Source: Methylotuvimicrobium sp018830325 (lineage in GTDB: Bacteria > Pseudomonadota > Gammaproteobacteria > Methylococcales > Methylomonadaceae). From it: 64,000 nt of DNA. Every line of letters begins with the position of its first letter. The first letter of the stretch is position 1. The notes beneath the pieces were generated by a model. The model made no database searches. It saw nothing but the letters and a program-made list of their open reading frames with translations, and had not been told where the DNA came from. Position numbers and translations under genes: made by a program. Of this stretch, positions 8,681-17,464 are shown in pieces. The DNA is taken from assembly GCF_044788715.1 (NCBI RefSeq), contig NZ_CP173170.1:2852001-2916000 (forward strand), in the 5' to 3' direction.

Positions 8681-10294
8681 TTAATCCAGATGGTCGAAAG
8701 GCAACAGCTCGTCGATCCGGCTATTGGGCCAGGTAGGGAGTTTTTCCAGGGTTTCATTTAACCAAGCGGCGGGATCGAGGCCATTGAGTTTGGCAGTGCC
8801 GAGCAGGGTTTGGATGACGGCGGCCCGTTGACCGGCACGCTCGGATCCGGCGAACAGCCAGTTTTTTTTGCCCAGGGCAATGGGCCGGATGGCGTTTTCT
8901 ACCGGGTTGTTGTCTATGGGTAAATCGCCAGTTTCGGCATATCGTGTCAGGGCTGGCCAGCGTTTTAACGCGTGATCGATGGCTTTGGCGGTCGCGGTAT
9001 TCGGTGCGGTGCGCAACCGGGTTTGGTGCAGCCAGTCGTGTAAGTCCGTGAGTGCCGGCAGGCTTTTTTCGGCCCGAAGGGTTTGGCGCTCTCGGGATGT
9101 CAGTTCCCGCGCGTCGGCTTCTACCACATATAAGACCGCGATACGATTTAACGCCTCCTGCGCGATCGGGCTCTGATTGGCCTGATACAGATCGAAGAAT
9201 TTTCGGCGCACATGCGCCCAGCACGCCAATTCGACACACGGTTCGAGTAGGCAAGATGATTCGGGATGCGCACGCGCCGTCGCAAACAGGGCTTTGTAGC
9301 CACTGTAGTCATCGACCAGCAGGTGACCGTGCCAGCCTTGTAGAAATTGCTGCGCATGCCGGCCACTCCGGCCGGCTTGGTAGTCGAAGACGAGGATCTT
9401 GGGGCCGGGTTGCAAATCGTTGCTGCGATAAGCCCATAAATAGGCTTTCTTGGTTTTGCCGTTGCCGGGATCCAGTTGCGAAACCGGGGTTTCGTCGGCA
9501 TGCAAGCTATCGCGATGCAATAAGTGCCAGGTTAAACGATCGGCCAAGGGCTCCAGGGCGACGCCGAGGCGTCCGACCCAATCGGCCAGTGTCGAGCGGG
9601 ACAAGATCACACCGCTACGGGCGGCGATCTGTTCCAATCGGTACAACGGCAAGTGATCGAGGAATTTGCCGATCAGCACCCAGGTCAGCAAGCCGACTGC
9701 CGCCATACCGCCGTCGATCACGGCTGGAGGAATCGGCGCCGCCGTGACGGTTTCACAGGCTCGGCAGGCATATTGCGGGCGGATATGACGATGGACAAAG
9801 AATTTAGCCGGCTCGACGTCCAGTTGTTCGGTGACGTCTTCGCCGATCTTGACCAAGTCCTTGCCGCACTGACCGCAAGTGCAGGATTCGGGGTCGTGAC
9901 GGTGCTCGATGCGGGGCAAATGATCCGGTAAGGGCTGGCGGCCGGCGCGCGGACGTTTGGGGCGAACCACAGTATCACACGCCGGGCCGTCTTGAAGCTG
10001 CTCGACCTCGGCTTCGATAGCGGCAATGTCGGCATCGAGAGTTTCCTCGAACACGTCGCGTTGCAGTGGTGCCAGCGCTTCGCTCTTGGTGCTGAAGCGG
10101 ATACGCTTGTAGTAGGCCAATTCGTAGGTCAGGGCGCCGATTTTGAGGTCTTTAGCCTGGATGTCAGCTTCTTTAGCCTCAATGGTTTTGGCGTCCTGAG
10201 CAGCTTGATCAAGAAGCGCCTGCAGCAACGCCGCGACATGGTTTTTCGCGGCGGGCTCCAGGTTCAATTGATCGAGTTCGGCCAGTGGATTCAT
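8681..10294 (-). CDS. tnpC: IS66 transposase TnpC
   Basis: 537 aa. The order is an N-terminal coiled coil (to about residue 75), a CxCGQCG zinc-finger-like region (CTCGQCGKDL) with TEQLDVEPAKFFVHRH, then the DDE catalytic core (HADETPV, LLVDDYSGYKALF, WAHVRRKFFDLYQA) and the C-terminal IS66 motif PIDNNPVENAIRPIALGKKN. Full length for the family with no frame break. The ATG at 10294 is the first in frame. Confidence 0.95.
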   Translation of the reverse strand: MNPLAELDQLNLEPAAKNHVAALLQALLDQAAQDAKTIEAKEADIQAKDLKIGALTYELAYYKRIRFSTKSEALAPLQRDVFEETLDADIAAIEAEVEQLQDGPACDTVVRPKRPRAGRQPLPDHLPRIEHRHDPESCTCGQCGKDLVKIGEDVTEQLDVEPAKFFVHRHIRPQYACRACETVTAAPIPPAVIDGGMAAVGLLTWVLIGKFLDHLPLYRLEQIAARSGVILSRSTLADWVGRLGVALEPLADRLTWHLLHRDSLHADETPVSQLDPGNGKTKKAYLWAYRSNDLQPGPKILVFDYQAGRSGRHAQQFLQGWHGHLLVDDYSGYKALFATARAHPESSCLLEPCVELACWAHVRRKFFDLYQANQSPIAQEALNRIAVLYVVEADARELTSRERQTLRAEKSLPALTDLHDWLHQTRLRTAPNTATAKAIDHALKRWPALTRYAETGDLPIDNNPVENAIRPIALGKKNWLFAGSERAGQRAAVIQTLLGTAKLNGLDPAAWLNETLEKLPTWPNSRIDELLPFDHLD

Positions 10295-10379
10295 GGGGCT
10301 TATTATACCCTATCAAGCCCTCTGAAGCACTTGATTCAACTGGGTTTCTACGAATTTTTACGTGTTTTTTTCAGGCCTT

Positions 10380-10730
10380 TTAGACTTGCCAATCGGCTGA
10401 CGATGACGCCGATAAGCGCTGCCAATCGACCCCGGCAATCAACCATTGCCACTGCGCCTGACTCAGGGCAAATACGGTTTCGGAGGCCTTGGGCCAGGTA
10501 AACGAGCCTCGATGCAGACGGCGTTGACACAACCAAACGCCATTGCCGTCCCACAGCAACACTTTCAAACGATTACCGGCGCGATTGCGAAAAATAAACG
10601 CTGCCCCGGCGCATGGCGCATGTCCTAAGCGCTGTTGGACAATCGCCGACAAGCCATCGATGCCCCGCCTCATATCGACCGGCTCGACCGCCAGCCAGAT
10701 TTGCGCCGGACTCTCAATCAAACCAGACAT
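10380..10730 (-). CDS. tnpB: IS66 accessory protein TnpB
   Basis: 116 aa from the ATG at 10730. Typical IS66 Orf2 signatures are AVEPVDMRRGIDGLSAIV, FIFRNRAGNRLKVLLWDGNG and RLHRGSFTWP. The start overlaps the end of tnpA by 13 nt, the usual coupled arrangement. The frame is open further upstream to 10799, but that would run deep into tnpA. The protein is needed for IS66 transposition; its exact role is not settled. Confidence 0.93.
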   Translation of the reverse strand: MSGLIESPAQIWLAVEPVDMRRGIDGLSAIVQQRLGHAPCAGAAFIFRNRAGNRLKVLLWDGNGVWLCQRRLHRGSFTWPKASETVFALSQAQWQWLIAGVDWQRLSASSSADWQV

Positions 10731-11011
10731 TGCAGCAACTCCCCGAGCCAATGCGGCGATACACTGACCGGCAGCTCTAAAACGTGGCCTTGCGGCCAAC
10801 GTAACGACAACGAACCCGAGACCGCCGGCTCCGGTTGCAGCCGGACCGGTATCAATGTCGGCGCATCGGCGTCAACCGCTTGCCGAGCCAATCGGCACCA
10901 GCGGCCAAAGGTTTTGACGTTCAAACCCGTCTGACGGCAATACGCTGATTTCGTCAATCCGCTGGCTTGCCAGGCTTCGATGTGATGTTTCTGTTTGTCC
11001 GATAATGCCAT
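10718..11011 (-). CDS. tnpA: IS66 accessory protein TnpA
   Basis: 97 aa. The N-terminal helix-turn-helix (SGLTKSAYCRQTGLNVKTF) resembles IS3/IS66 DNA-binding proteins, and the variable C-terminus contains LRWPQGHVLELP. It is the first gene of the IS, about 75 bp inside the right terminus, where GAGGAGAGCACATG provides a good ribosome binding site. Confidence 0.92.
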   Translation of the reverse strand: MALSDKQKHHIEAWQASGLTKSAYCRQTGLNVKTFGRWCRLARQAVDADAPTLIPVRLQPEPAVSGSLSLRWPQGHVLELPVSVSPHWLGELLQCLV

Positions 11012-11066
11012 GTGCTCTCCTCGTGGAAAAATCCTGAGGATAACAGTGGCTGCGAGGGATTTTTAG

Positions 11067-12161
11067 ATGGTGGCGTTGGACGCTTACGAACAAAGCCTCA
11101 AACTGGTCAGTTTTCGCCCTCTTTTGCGTATCCCCCGAATTGTGCCACTGATAGGAGCATCTGGATGTCTTTTCGCCATGTTTATAATCGATGTGGCTTT
11201 TGGAGGTATTGCCATTGCTGTAGTGATCATCCTACATACATACCTGGTTCATAAGCGTATTAAAGCGCCTTTTGGCGATGTACGTAGCGGCCTATTCACC
11301 GCCTTGGCCGAATGGGCCGCTAGTAAAGTCGCTAGCCTGGCCGGTCCTCGCGAGAAAACGTGGAAGGCAAACGTCCTTGTGCCCGTTGAAGACTCACGAG
11401 ACATTGTAAACGTCTTCCCTCTGCTGCGGGACATCGCTCGACCCAATGGCTTTGTGCGCTTGCTCGGCCTAACCGGAGAACGAAATTATCATGAAATGAC
11501 GAAAAATCTTCCTGACCTGACAAACAAATTTGAAGAGAATCAGATTTTTTCGACATGGACGGTAATTGATGCCGCAACATTTCCTGATAAACTTGCTGCC
11601 GGAATTGAAGCCCTCGGCGGGGCTTTTTTCCGCTCGAGCATGATTGTCCTCCCCTTTCCCGAGAGCGGCGAGCGAGAAGAAAAAATCCGTAGAATCATTC
11701 AAGATGCCCAGAAAAACAAGCTGGGCGCATTGCTTGTTTCCGGTGAAGAGTTTGGTCTATCAGCAAGAGGAGGTGTTCATTTAATCATCGACCGTCCGGA
11801 GAACGGGTGGAAGATTGGTATAGACTTGGGAAAAACGGATCTGGCATTTCTTTTGGCTTATAAATTGAAGCGAAACCGGAAAACAAGTATGGTTCTCACC
11901 GCCTATGTGTCAAAAGCAGGCGAAGATCAAAAGGCTTTGGAATTCATGGAGGCGATAGTAGAGCTGGCAAGGATTCCGAACGTCAAGTTCAACCTGGCAA
12001 ATTCCGAAGAAGAATTCCGAGTTGATTCGGGCGATTCCGCTATAACCATTTTCAGCATAACCGATGAGGTAAATTTCAGGGAAATGCAAAAGAGGATTCA
12101 TTTGGCGAAAAGCCCTTGCCTTTTCGTCATGGATTCCGGATGGGAAAATGCATTGGCATAG
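11067..12161 (+). pseudogene. SLC12-type cotransporter, C-terminal fragment (split by IS66)
   Basis: The first seven codons (MVALDAY) come from the IS66 right end; the native sequence resumes at EQSLKLVSFRP. It contains the last two membrane helices (GASGCLFAMFIIDVAFGGIAIAVVIIL) and a cytoplasmic C-terminal domain with KANVLVPVEDSRDIV. An ATG inside the IS at 11067 keeps this part open, so a truncated C-terminal protein could in principle be made, though without the transport core it is unlikely to work. See the N-terminal fragment at 7454. Confidence 0.85.
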
Positions 12162-12183
12162 ATTAGATGATGGTCCTCAGTTT

Positions 12184-12343
12184 TATACCTTTCGCACTTC
12201 AAATTTCGGCAGTGCCGGAGGAGGCCTCGGGGTGCTCGGTAAAGGCTTTGCCAGCATGGAGCTGGCATAGAGCCTACATGGACGTATTCACGGCGTCCTT
12301 TGACGGGCACCCCGAGGCCGAATTTTCATCTACGATGAGTATA
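12184..12343. repeat. intergenic MITE-like repeat, family 1, copy B
   Basis: About 160 bp. The left end is TATACCTTTCGCACTTCAA and the right end is CATCTACGATGAGTATA. Internal landmarks are CGGCAGTGCC, AAAGGCTTTGCCAGCATGG and GGACGTATTCACGGCGTCC, shared with copy C. It lies just after the split transporter gene. The rest of 12344-12619 shows no gene. Confidence 0.8.
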
Positions 12344-12619
12344 ATTATCACTCCTAGTTGAACGAATGGGAACCGCTTCATCTTCGACGCAATGACGAAA
12401 AAGATATAGGATATACTATTCAGTAAACCTGATCCGGTCTTTGACCAGGATCTGCAAATTTCCTGTCTATCGTCAGAGAATTCAACTACTGTAATAAGCA
12501 GACATTATGAATACTCATGTTGATATTGTCATTTTTGATTAGAAATTATTGCCATCATTCATGTCCGTGTCAAACTTGAGGGAAGTAGGTGTCAAAAGCC
12601 TTATTGTAGGTGGCCAAAG

Positions 12620-13516
12620 ATGAATAAACCTCTGACCCGTGAAGAAGATGCCGATACGCTGCAAATTTTGCATTTAGTTTTGCGGAAAGCAGTGGCAAAA
12701 CACCAGGCATGTCGCCTCGAACTGTTCTTTCGGCTGCAGTTTTCCGACCTTGATTCTACAATAGAAAATGAAGAGCAGCTTCTCCAGTGTATGGATGTAT
12801 TATCCTCAATTGAAAAAGTCTTGACGATAGCTGTATCGAATCATCCACTACTCGGGGATGTCCGTGCTCGCCAGAGAGAGCTTCTGTCACAGATACATTC
12901 AGCGTTATCGGCCGCAGCTGAAGGCAAGCTGGATTGCAGTTTGTTCCGCAGCCTGTTAAATGCAATGCAGCGCTTTGACAGTGCTATAAACCGTTTCGAT
13001 ATGGGTATTACCTCTTCGCTCACCGATGTTGACGAACTCACTGGTTTACTGAATCGCACCGGCATGGTTCGGGATCTTAAACGAGAGCTTGCCCAAACAA
13101 AGCGGAGCGGTAAACCGCTTAGCCTTGCCATGATGGATGCCGACCACTTCAAAACAGTCAATGATAATCATGGTCACAGTTTTGGCGATATCGTTCTGGC
13201 AGAACTGGCGGATCGTTTCGAGGCGAGTCTTCGCCCTCGCGATCGCATCTATCGCTATGGCGGAGAGGAATTCCTGATCGCACTCCCTGATACCGGATTA
13301 CATCAGGCCGAAAAGGTTATGGATCGTTTACGGATAAGGATCTCTGAGCAACCTATTCGCGAAGATAAAATCAGCGTCACTCAAACTGTATCGATCGGAC
13401 TGACCGAAGTGAATAGCGATGAAGATATCGAAACTGCTATCGAACGTGCCGACGAAGCGTTGTATCAAGCGAAACAATCTGGACGCGACCGGGTGATTAC
13501 TGCGGCTACAGACTAG
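12620..13516 (+). CDS. diguanylate cyclase (GGDEF domain)
   Basis: 298 aa, soluble. The C-terminal half (about 130-295) is a GGDEF domain with an active GGEEF signature in YRYGGEEFLIALPDTG and an RxxD inhibitory site (RPRD) five residues before it. DELTGLLNRTGM marks the domain start. It should make cyclic di-GMP from GTP with product feedback. The N-terminal 130 residues are helical and not a domain I recognise; they may be the input module. AGGTGG upstream serves as a weak ribosome binding site. A small membrane-protein gene, now broken by a MITE, follows 8 bp later and was probably co-transcribed. Confidence 0.88.
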   Translation: MNKPLTREEDADTLQILHLVLRKAVAKHQACRLELFFRLQFSDLDSTIENEEQLLQCMDVLSSIEKVLTIAVSNHPLLGDVRARQRELLSQIHSALSAAAEGKLDCSLFRSLLNAMQRFDSAINRFDMGITSSLTDVDELTGLLNRTGMVRDLKRELAQTKRSGKPLSLAMMDADHFKTVNDNHGHSFGDIVLAELADRFEASLRPRDRIYRYGGEEFLIALPDTGLHQAEKVMDRLRIRISEQPIREDKISVTQTVSIGLTEVNSDEDIETAIERADEALYQAKQSGRDRVITAATD

Positions 13517-13524
13517 AATCAAAC

Positions 13525-13884
13525 ATGAAGGAATCTGCGATGAATATAGTCGAACTGTTAAGGTTGCCCTGCCCCAGGCTTACCATACGCTTACTGACCA
13601 GTGTTATTGCCCTGACCACCATACTCGGTATTTTATACCTTTCGCATTTCAAGTTTCGGCAGTGCCTTAGGAGGCGCCGGGGTGCTCGACAAAGGCTTTG
13701 CCTACATGGACGCGTATTCACGGCGTCCTTTGACGGGCACCCCGGCGCCGAATTTTGATCTCCGATGAGTATAGTGTATCTCTATGAGATTGAGTGGCCC
13801 ACTGGAAAAACCGTTTGGGTTGATTTGCTGCTGCCTCCCTTAATATTGATCAGCAATGATCTTTTTAGGTTACTCAAGTATTGA
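13525..13884 (+). pseudogene. small two-helix membrane protein gene interrupted by a MITE
   Basis: Codons 1-37 run from 13525 to 13635 (MKESAMNIVELL to TTILGIL) and are followed directly by repeat copy C. Removing the repeat and one TA restores an uninterrupted frame that continues VYLYEIEWPTGKTVW and ends at TGA 13884, giving 73 aa with two hydrophobic segments. As it stands, translation would run into the repeat and end at 13758 with a spurious tail. The gene starts 8 bp after the diguanylate cyclase stop. I do not recognise the family. Confidence 0.7.
13636..13771. mobile_element. MITE, family 1, copy C, inserted in a small ORF
   Basis: 136 bp between TA dinucleotides (13634-13635 and 13772-13773). 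The ends are TACCTTTCGCATTTC and, in reverse complement, TACTCATCGGAGATC, imperfect inverted repeats. It shares GGACGCGTATTCACGGCGTCC and GGCGCCG arms with copies A and B. The TA duplication and frame-restoring excision fit an IS630/Tc1-mariner-type MITE; no such transposase is in the window. Confidence 0.7.
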
Positions 13885-13926
13885 TCATTCACTCGTTATT
13901 CCTGTTTTCAAAACAATCGATATCCA

Positions 13927-14622
13927 TCAAATATTTCCTACTTCGATTTCCGCCACGAGCGGTAAATGATCGGAGGCAATTTTACTCAATTCCGAAACAT
14001 GAACCTCAAGCGAAATCATGCGTTCCGCCGGATCAACCCAAATCCTATCCAGGCTCAGCAGCGGTCGATGAGCCGGAAATGTCGCTAATGCCGGCATTTT
14101 GTTGAAGCGGCGCTTCAACCAGCGCATCGAACGTCCCCATAGCAGCCATTCATTGAAGTCACCCAGCACGATATTAACATCGGCGGTACTGCTTGCCAAA
14201 GCCGACAACACGCCTCGAACTTGCCGTCGCCGTTCTCCCGGGGACAAACCAAGATGAGTCGCCAGTATCGTCAGGTTCGTGTTGCCGAGCGTCAGTTTTG
14301 CATCGATCAAGCCGCGCGGTTCTCTGCCGGGCACGCTGATATCGATATGTTCCACGGCGCGAACAGGAATGCGAGACAGCAAGACGTTACCGAAGTGTCC
14401 CTGCTTCGCCAAATAAGTGAATCCGCTGATCGCATTCGCCACGGCGGCTTGTTCGAGCTCGGCCAGAACACTTTCGGGATGAGCAATCAATGTCTCCACT
14501 TCCTGCAACGCAATCAAGTCGGCATCGATTTCTTTCAACACTTGAGCGATACGGGTCGTATTTCTGGCGCCGTCACGTCCGATACAACTGTGAATATTGT
14601 AAGTCGCGACCCTAAGTTTCAT
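13927..14622 (-). CDS. endonuclease/exonuclease/phosphatase family protein
   Basis: 231 aa. The DNase I-like fold is shown by MKLRVATYNIHSCIGRDG, DADLIALQEVE (metal-binding Glu), LATHLGLSPGERRRQ, VLGDFNEW and the terminal SDHLPLVAEI. The start overlaps the stop of the phospholipase D gene (ATGA at 14619-14622), so the two are translationally coupled. This pairing recurs with cardiolipin-synthase-like enzymes in proteobacteria and suggests phospholipid head-group processing, which is inference. No signal peptide. Confidence 0.88.
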   Translation of the reverse strand: MKLRVATYNIHSCIGRDGARNTTRIAQVLKEIDADLIALQEVETLIAHPESVLAELEQAAVANAISGFTYLAKQGHFGNVLLSRIPVRAVEHIDISVPGREPRGLIDAKLTLGNTNLTILATHLGLSPGERRRQVRGVLSALASSTADVNIVLGDFNEWLLWGRSMRWLKRRFNKMPALATFPAHRPLLSLDRIWVDPAERMISLEVHVSELSKIASDHLPLVAEIEVGNI

Positions 14623-16751
14623 ACGCTCCCGCTGCTCACGCCTTTGCCGTATTTTTTTCGCAGATGCCCCAGAAAAAAGAACAAGGCAACACCGAATAAA
14701 GCGATGACCATCATTAATCCGACGAAATAACTCGATCCTGAATCTCGCATCGCCACGAAAATGCCGTAAGCCATAATGACCAACACGGATAAGGCAGGCA
14801 GCAAACCGATCATCGTTCCAAGCGCAAAGTCGTATAGGGAAATTTTGGAAACCCCGGCGATCAAATTGACGATTGAAAACGAAGCCACCGGAAAAATACG
14901 AAAAAATATGACCGATTTCAGCCCGGATTCCGAGAATTTCCGAGTCAGACTGTTCAATAAATCGCCGCTCAATCGGCTCATTTTATCGCGACCCAGTCTT
15001 CGTCCAATCAAGAATAAGCTCACCGCGCTTAATTCGGCGCCGATCAGTGCATACAAGAAGCCTTGCCAGGGCCCGAATAACAGCACTGTGGCTATTAGTA
15101 GCACTGTAACCGGAAAAAAACACAAGCCGCCCGCGATGTAAAGAAATGGAATCAAAAGAAATGCGTAATGCTGTTGTTGCACCCACAAAGCGGCCGCTTC
15201 GACCGTATCGAAAACCGAGTATTCGCCCAAGTCGGCCCAGCGCCACAATGCCGCGAACACCAGAAAAATAGCGATCAACAAGACGTTGTTCAACATATGT
15301 TTGAAAACGGGGAGTTGTTGTTTCGGGCCGATAAGATATTGGAACAATTCGTCCGGCTCTAACGGTTGCTCAGGATCCAATAATTCGGACTCGGGCACCC
15401 ATTGATCGACTTCATCGGGAATTTCACCGTCTAGCGGCACGAGCCTACGCTCACCCTTGCTCAACGATTCGATCGCGCCGGCCAATGTTCCTGTTTCATG
15501 ATACGCTTTCGCTACCTGTTCGATTTCCGTGCCCAGATGCTCGGCCAGCAAACCATTACGAAATGCCGATATCGCTTTGGACTCCGGAGAGCCCTCCGCC
15601 GCCGCGATCGCCAAATCGCATTCCGAATCGAAACCGAGCGAGCGATTACTCAGGTTCGACGAACCGACGCGAACGAAACAATCGTCGATCACCATCACTT
15701 TCGCATGCACCATCAAATCCACCTCCGGATCGACGGAAACTCTCGGATAATACACTTGCAGGCGCCGATGACCGTCGGCCTCGCGTAATTTGAATAAGAT
15801 CCGAGCACGCAACACGTCCATCGTGTGCTGTTCGAGCCAACCGCCGGTTTTTTTCGGCTGCACGATGATCACTTCGGGCCCGTCCGTTTCTTGTAAACGC
15901 GCCGTCAATGCCTCGCCGATTCGAAAGGAACTCAAATACTGGTTTTCGATATAGATGAATTTGCGCGCCGCGGCAATCGTATCCAGATAGAGCCGTTCGA
16001 CCTCGCGCACTTCGGCGTAATCGCGATGTCTAGGCCAGGTGCGCGCGATCGCGACTTCAACATTATTGAAGTCCGCTGTAACGCTTTCCGGCCAGGGATC
16101 GCCGATCTCGATCCGCTCGTCGATCAACGGAGCTTCTCCGTAAGCTCTTTGCCAACGTTCGCTGGCCAATTCGCCGAGTGCTTGCGCCGCCGGACCGTCG
16201 ACTAGCATCTGCATGTCGTGAAACGGCGGATAGGCTTCGCCGTCAGGGTCGACCCGGCGTTTATCGTCCGGTAAATGATTAGAGGTATCCCAACGCCATT
16301 TGCTCAAGTCCAAACCGCCCGCAAAGGCGACGGCGTCGTCGATAACGACCATTTTCATATGCTGGGACGCGCCGACCGGATGTTCCCCGTCCAGGCAAAA
16401 TCGAACTTGCTTATGAGTACTCCATAGCAATTTGTAACGAGGAAAAAACTCGCGCTCCATCGCATAGATCATCGCAAAATCCCAACTCAACACATAAATT
16501 TGCAGACCCGGATTCCGTTTAGCCAAAAAATCGAGCAATTTTCCCAACTCTTCGGGGCATTCGGCGGTTTCACCGTTTCGAATCAAGCGCAATTCACTAT
16601 GCAAATCCCAACCGACGATCATGATTGACCGTCGTGCTTTCTGCAATGCTTCGTGCAAGGCTCGGAAGTAATTTTCGCCGTCTATGACAAAAGCGGCCCG
16701 ATGCGCTTTTTCAATTCGCCAGCAGTTTTCGCTTTGAAAAATTGTTTTCAC
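14619..16751 (-). CDS. phospholipase D / VTT (TVP38/DedA-like) fusion protein
   Basis: 710 aa from a GTG start. The N-terminal 430 residues hold two HKD motifs: HMKMVVIDDAVAFAGG and VHAKVMVIDDCFVRVGSSN, the signature of phosphatidyl-transfer or hydrolysis. The linker is acidic. The C-terminal 210 residues form a membrane domain of the VTT/SNARE-associated type (FFPVTVLLIATVLLFGPWQG, FFRIFPVASFSIVNLIAGVS). The likely role is phospholipid turnover or cardiolipin-type synthesis at the inner membrane. It is the first gene of a two-gene operon with the EEP protein. Confidence 0.88.
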   Translation of the reverse strand: MKTIFQSENCWRIEKAHRAAFVIDGENYFRALHEALQKARRSIMIVGWDLHSELRLIRNGETAECPEELGKLLDFLAKRNPGLQIYVLSWDFAMIYAMEREFFPRYKLLWSTHKQVRFCLDGEHPVGASQHMKMVVIDDAVAFAGGLDLSKWRWDTSNHLPDDKRRVDPDGEAYPPFHDMQMLVDGPAAQALGELASERWQRAYGEAPLIDERIEIGDPWPESVTADFNNVEVAIARTWPRHRDYAEVREVERLYLDTIAAARKFIYIENQYLSSFRIGEALTARLQETDGPEVIIVQPKKTGGWLEQHTMDVLRARILFKLREADGHRRLQVYYPRVSVDPEVDLMVHAKVMVIDDCFVRVGSSNLSNRSLGFDSECDLAIAAAEGSPESKAISAFRNGLLAEHLGTEIEQVAKAYHETGTLAGAIESLSKGERRLVPLDGEIPDEVDQWVPESELLDPEQPLEPDELFQYLIGPKQQLPVFKHMLNNVLLIAIFLVFAALWRWADLGEYSVFDTVEAAALWVQQQHYAFLLIPFLYIAGGLCFFPVTVLLIATVLLFGPWQGFLYALIGAELSAVSLFLIGRRLGRDKMSRLSGDLLNSLTRKFSESGLKSVIFFRIFPVASFSIVNLIAGVSKISLYDFALGTMIGLLPALSVLVIMAYGIFVAMRDSGSSYFVGLMMVIALFGVALFFFLGHLRKKYGKGVSSGSV

Positions 16752-16988
16752 GCGCTTTGGCCTTCTTGCTTTCGGTTTAAATATTCTATCGCTATTTCAA
16801 TTCCATGGATGTTAAACCAACTGGCAAGCAATCGCCAATACGACAAGCGTTCGATGAAAATTCAGATAGCCGAGATAATACGAAAATAAGGAAGAATATC
16901 TTGAAATGGGCCGGACTGTAGATTTAAATTTTCAAATTCAGTCCGGCCGGGATGATTGTAATTGAGACTTTTTATGGATTTGAAATTT

Positions 16989-17276
16989 TTATTTGAATTT
17001 TGAAGCGGCCGATTTAAACGATTGACTCATCGAATCCCACGCGCTATCCAAACCACCTTTGAGCTCTTGCCAGGCACTCTCACTAGCTGCTTTGATCTCA
17101 TCGAGTTTTGCAGAAGCTTCATCGCGCTTCTTTTTTAAATCGCTGATTTCTTCCTTGTATTGAACCTCGGCATCGGCTTCGGCCTGCTTTGCCTTAGCCT
17201 GGAGCTTGTCAATCTCAGCATTCCATTCGTCGAGTTTAGCTTTCATTTTTTCTACATACGCATCTTTTTCGCTCAT
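16989..17276 (-). CDS. small coiled-coil protein
   Basis: 95 aa, highly charged heptad pattern through residues 1-70 (MSEKDAYVEKMKAKLDEWN onward), ending SAWDSMSQSFKSAASKFK. Similar small coiled-coil proteins are common beside stress or membrane genes in aquatic proteobacteria, but no function is established. GGAGTC lies just before the ATG. It is a single-gene unit; 16752-16988 upstream in sequence order shows nothing else. Confidence 0.7.
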   Translation of the reverse strand: MSEKDAYVEKMKAKLDEWNAEIDKLQAKAKQAEADAEVQYKEEISDLKKKRDEASAKLDEIKAASESAWQELKGGLDSAWDSMSQSFKSAASKFK

Positions 17277-17464
17277 GACCGACTCCTTAATTATTAATTA
17301 AAATATCGAACAAAATAGTTTTCGGGTCACGGCTCCGGGTAAAAAATTTACCGAAACCTTTTTGCAATATACGCAACTCTTCAATTTGACGCAATTTTAT
17401 AGATCTTAGGCTACTATAACGCCTACAAAGCTATTTGCCACGACATAAAACTGGTCTAATCATC

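Larger units (their letters stand above)
8635..11087 (-). mobile_element. complete IS66-family insertion sequence
   Basis: 2453 bp. The terminal inverted repeats begin GTAAGCGTCCAGC on the left and GTAAGCGTCCAAC on the right (reverse complement). The 8-bp direct repeat GAACAAAG flanks it exactly at 8627-8634 and 11088-11095, the target-site duplication size known for IS66. It carries tnpA, tnpB and tnpC on the minus strand, all intact. It sits inside the SLC12-type transporter gene. Intact genes and a perfect duplication point to a recent insertion and possible present activity. Confidence 0.96.

Noticed and set aside
8754..9747. Several ORFs on both strands inside the IS66 element
   Set aside because: Shadows of tnpC.
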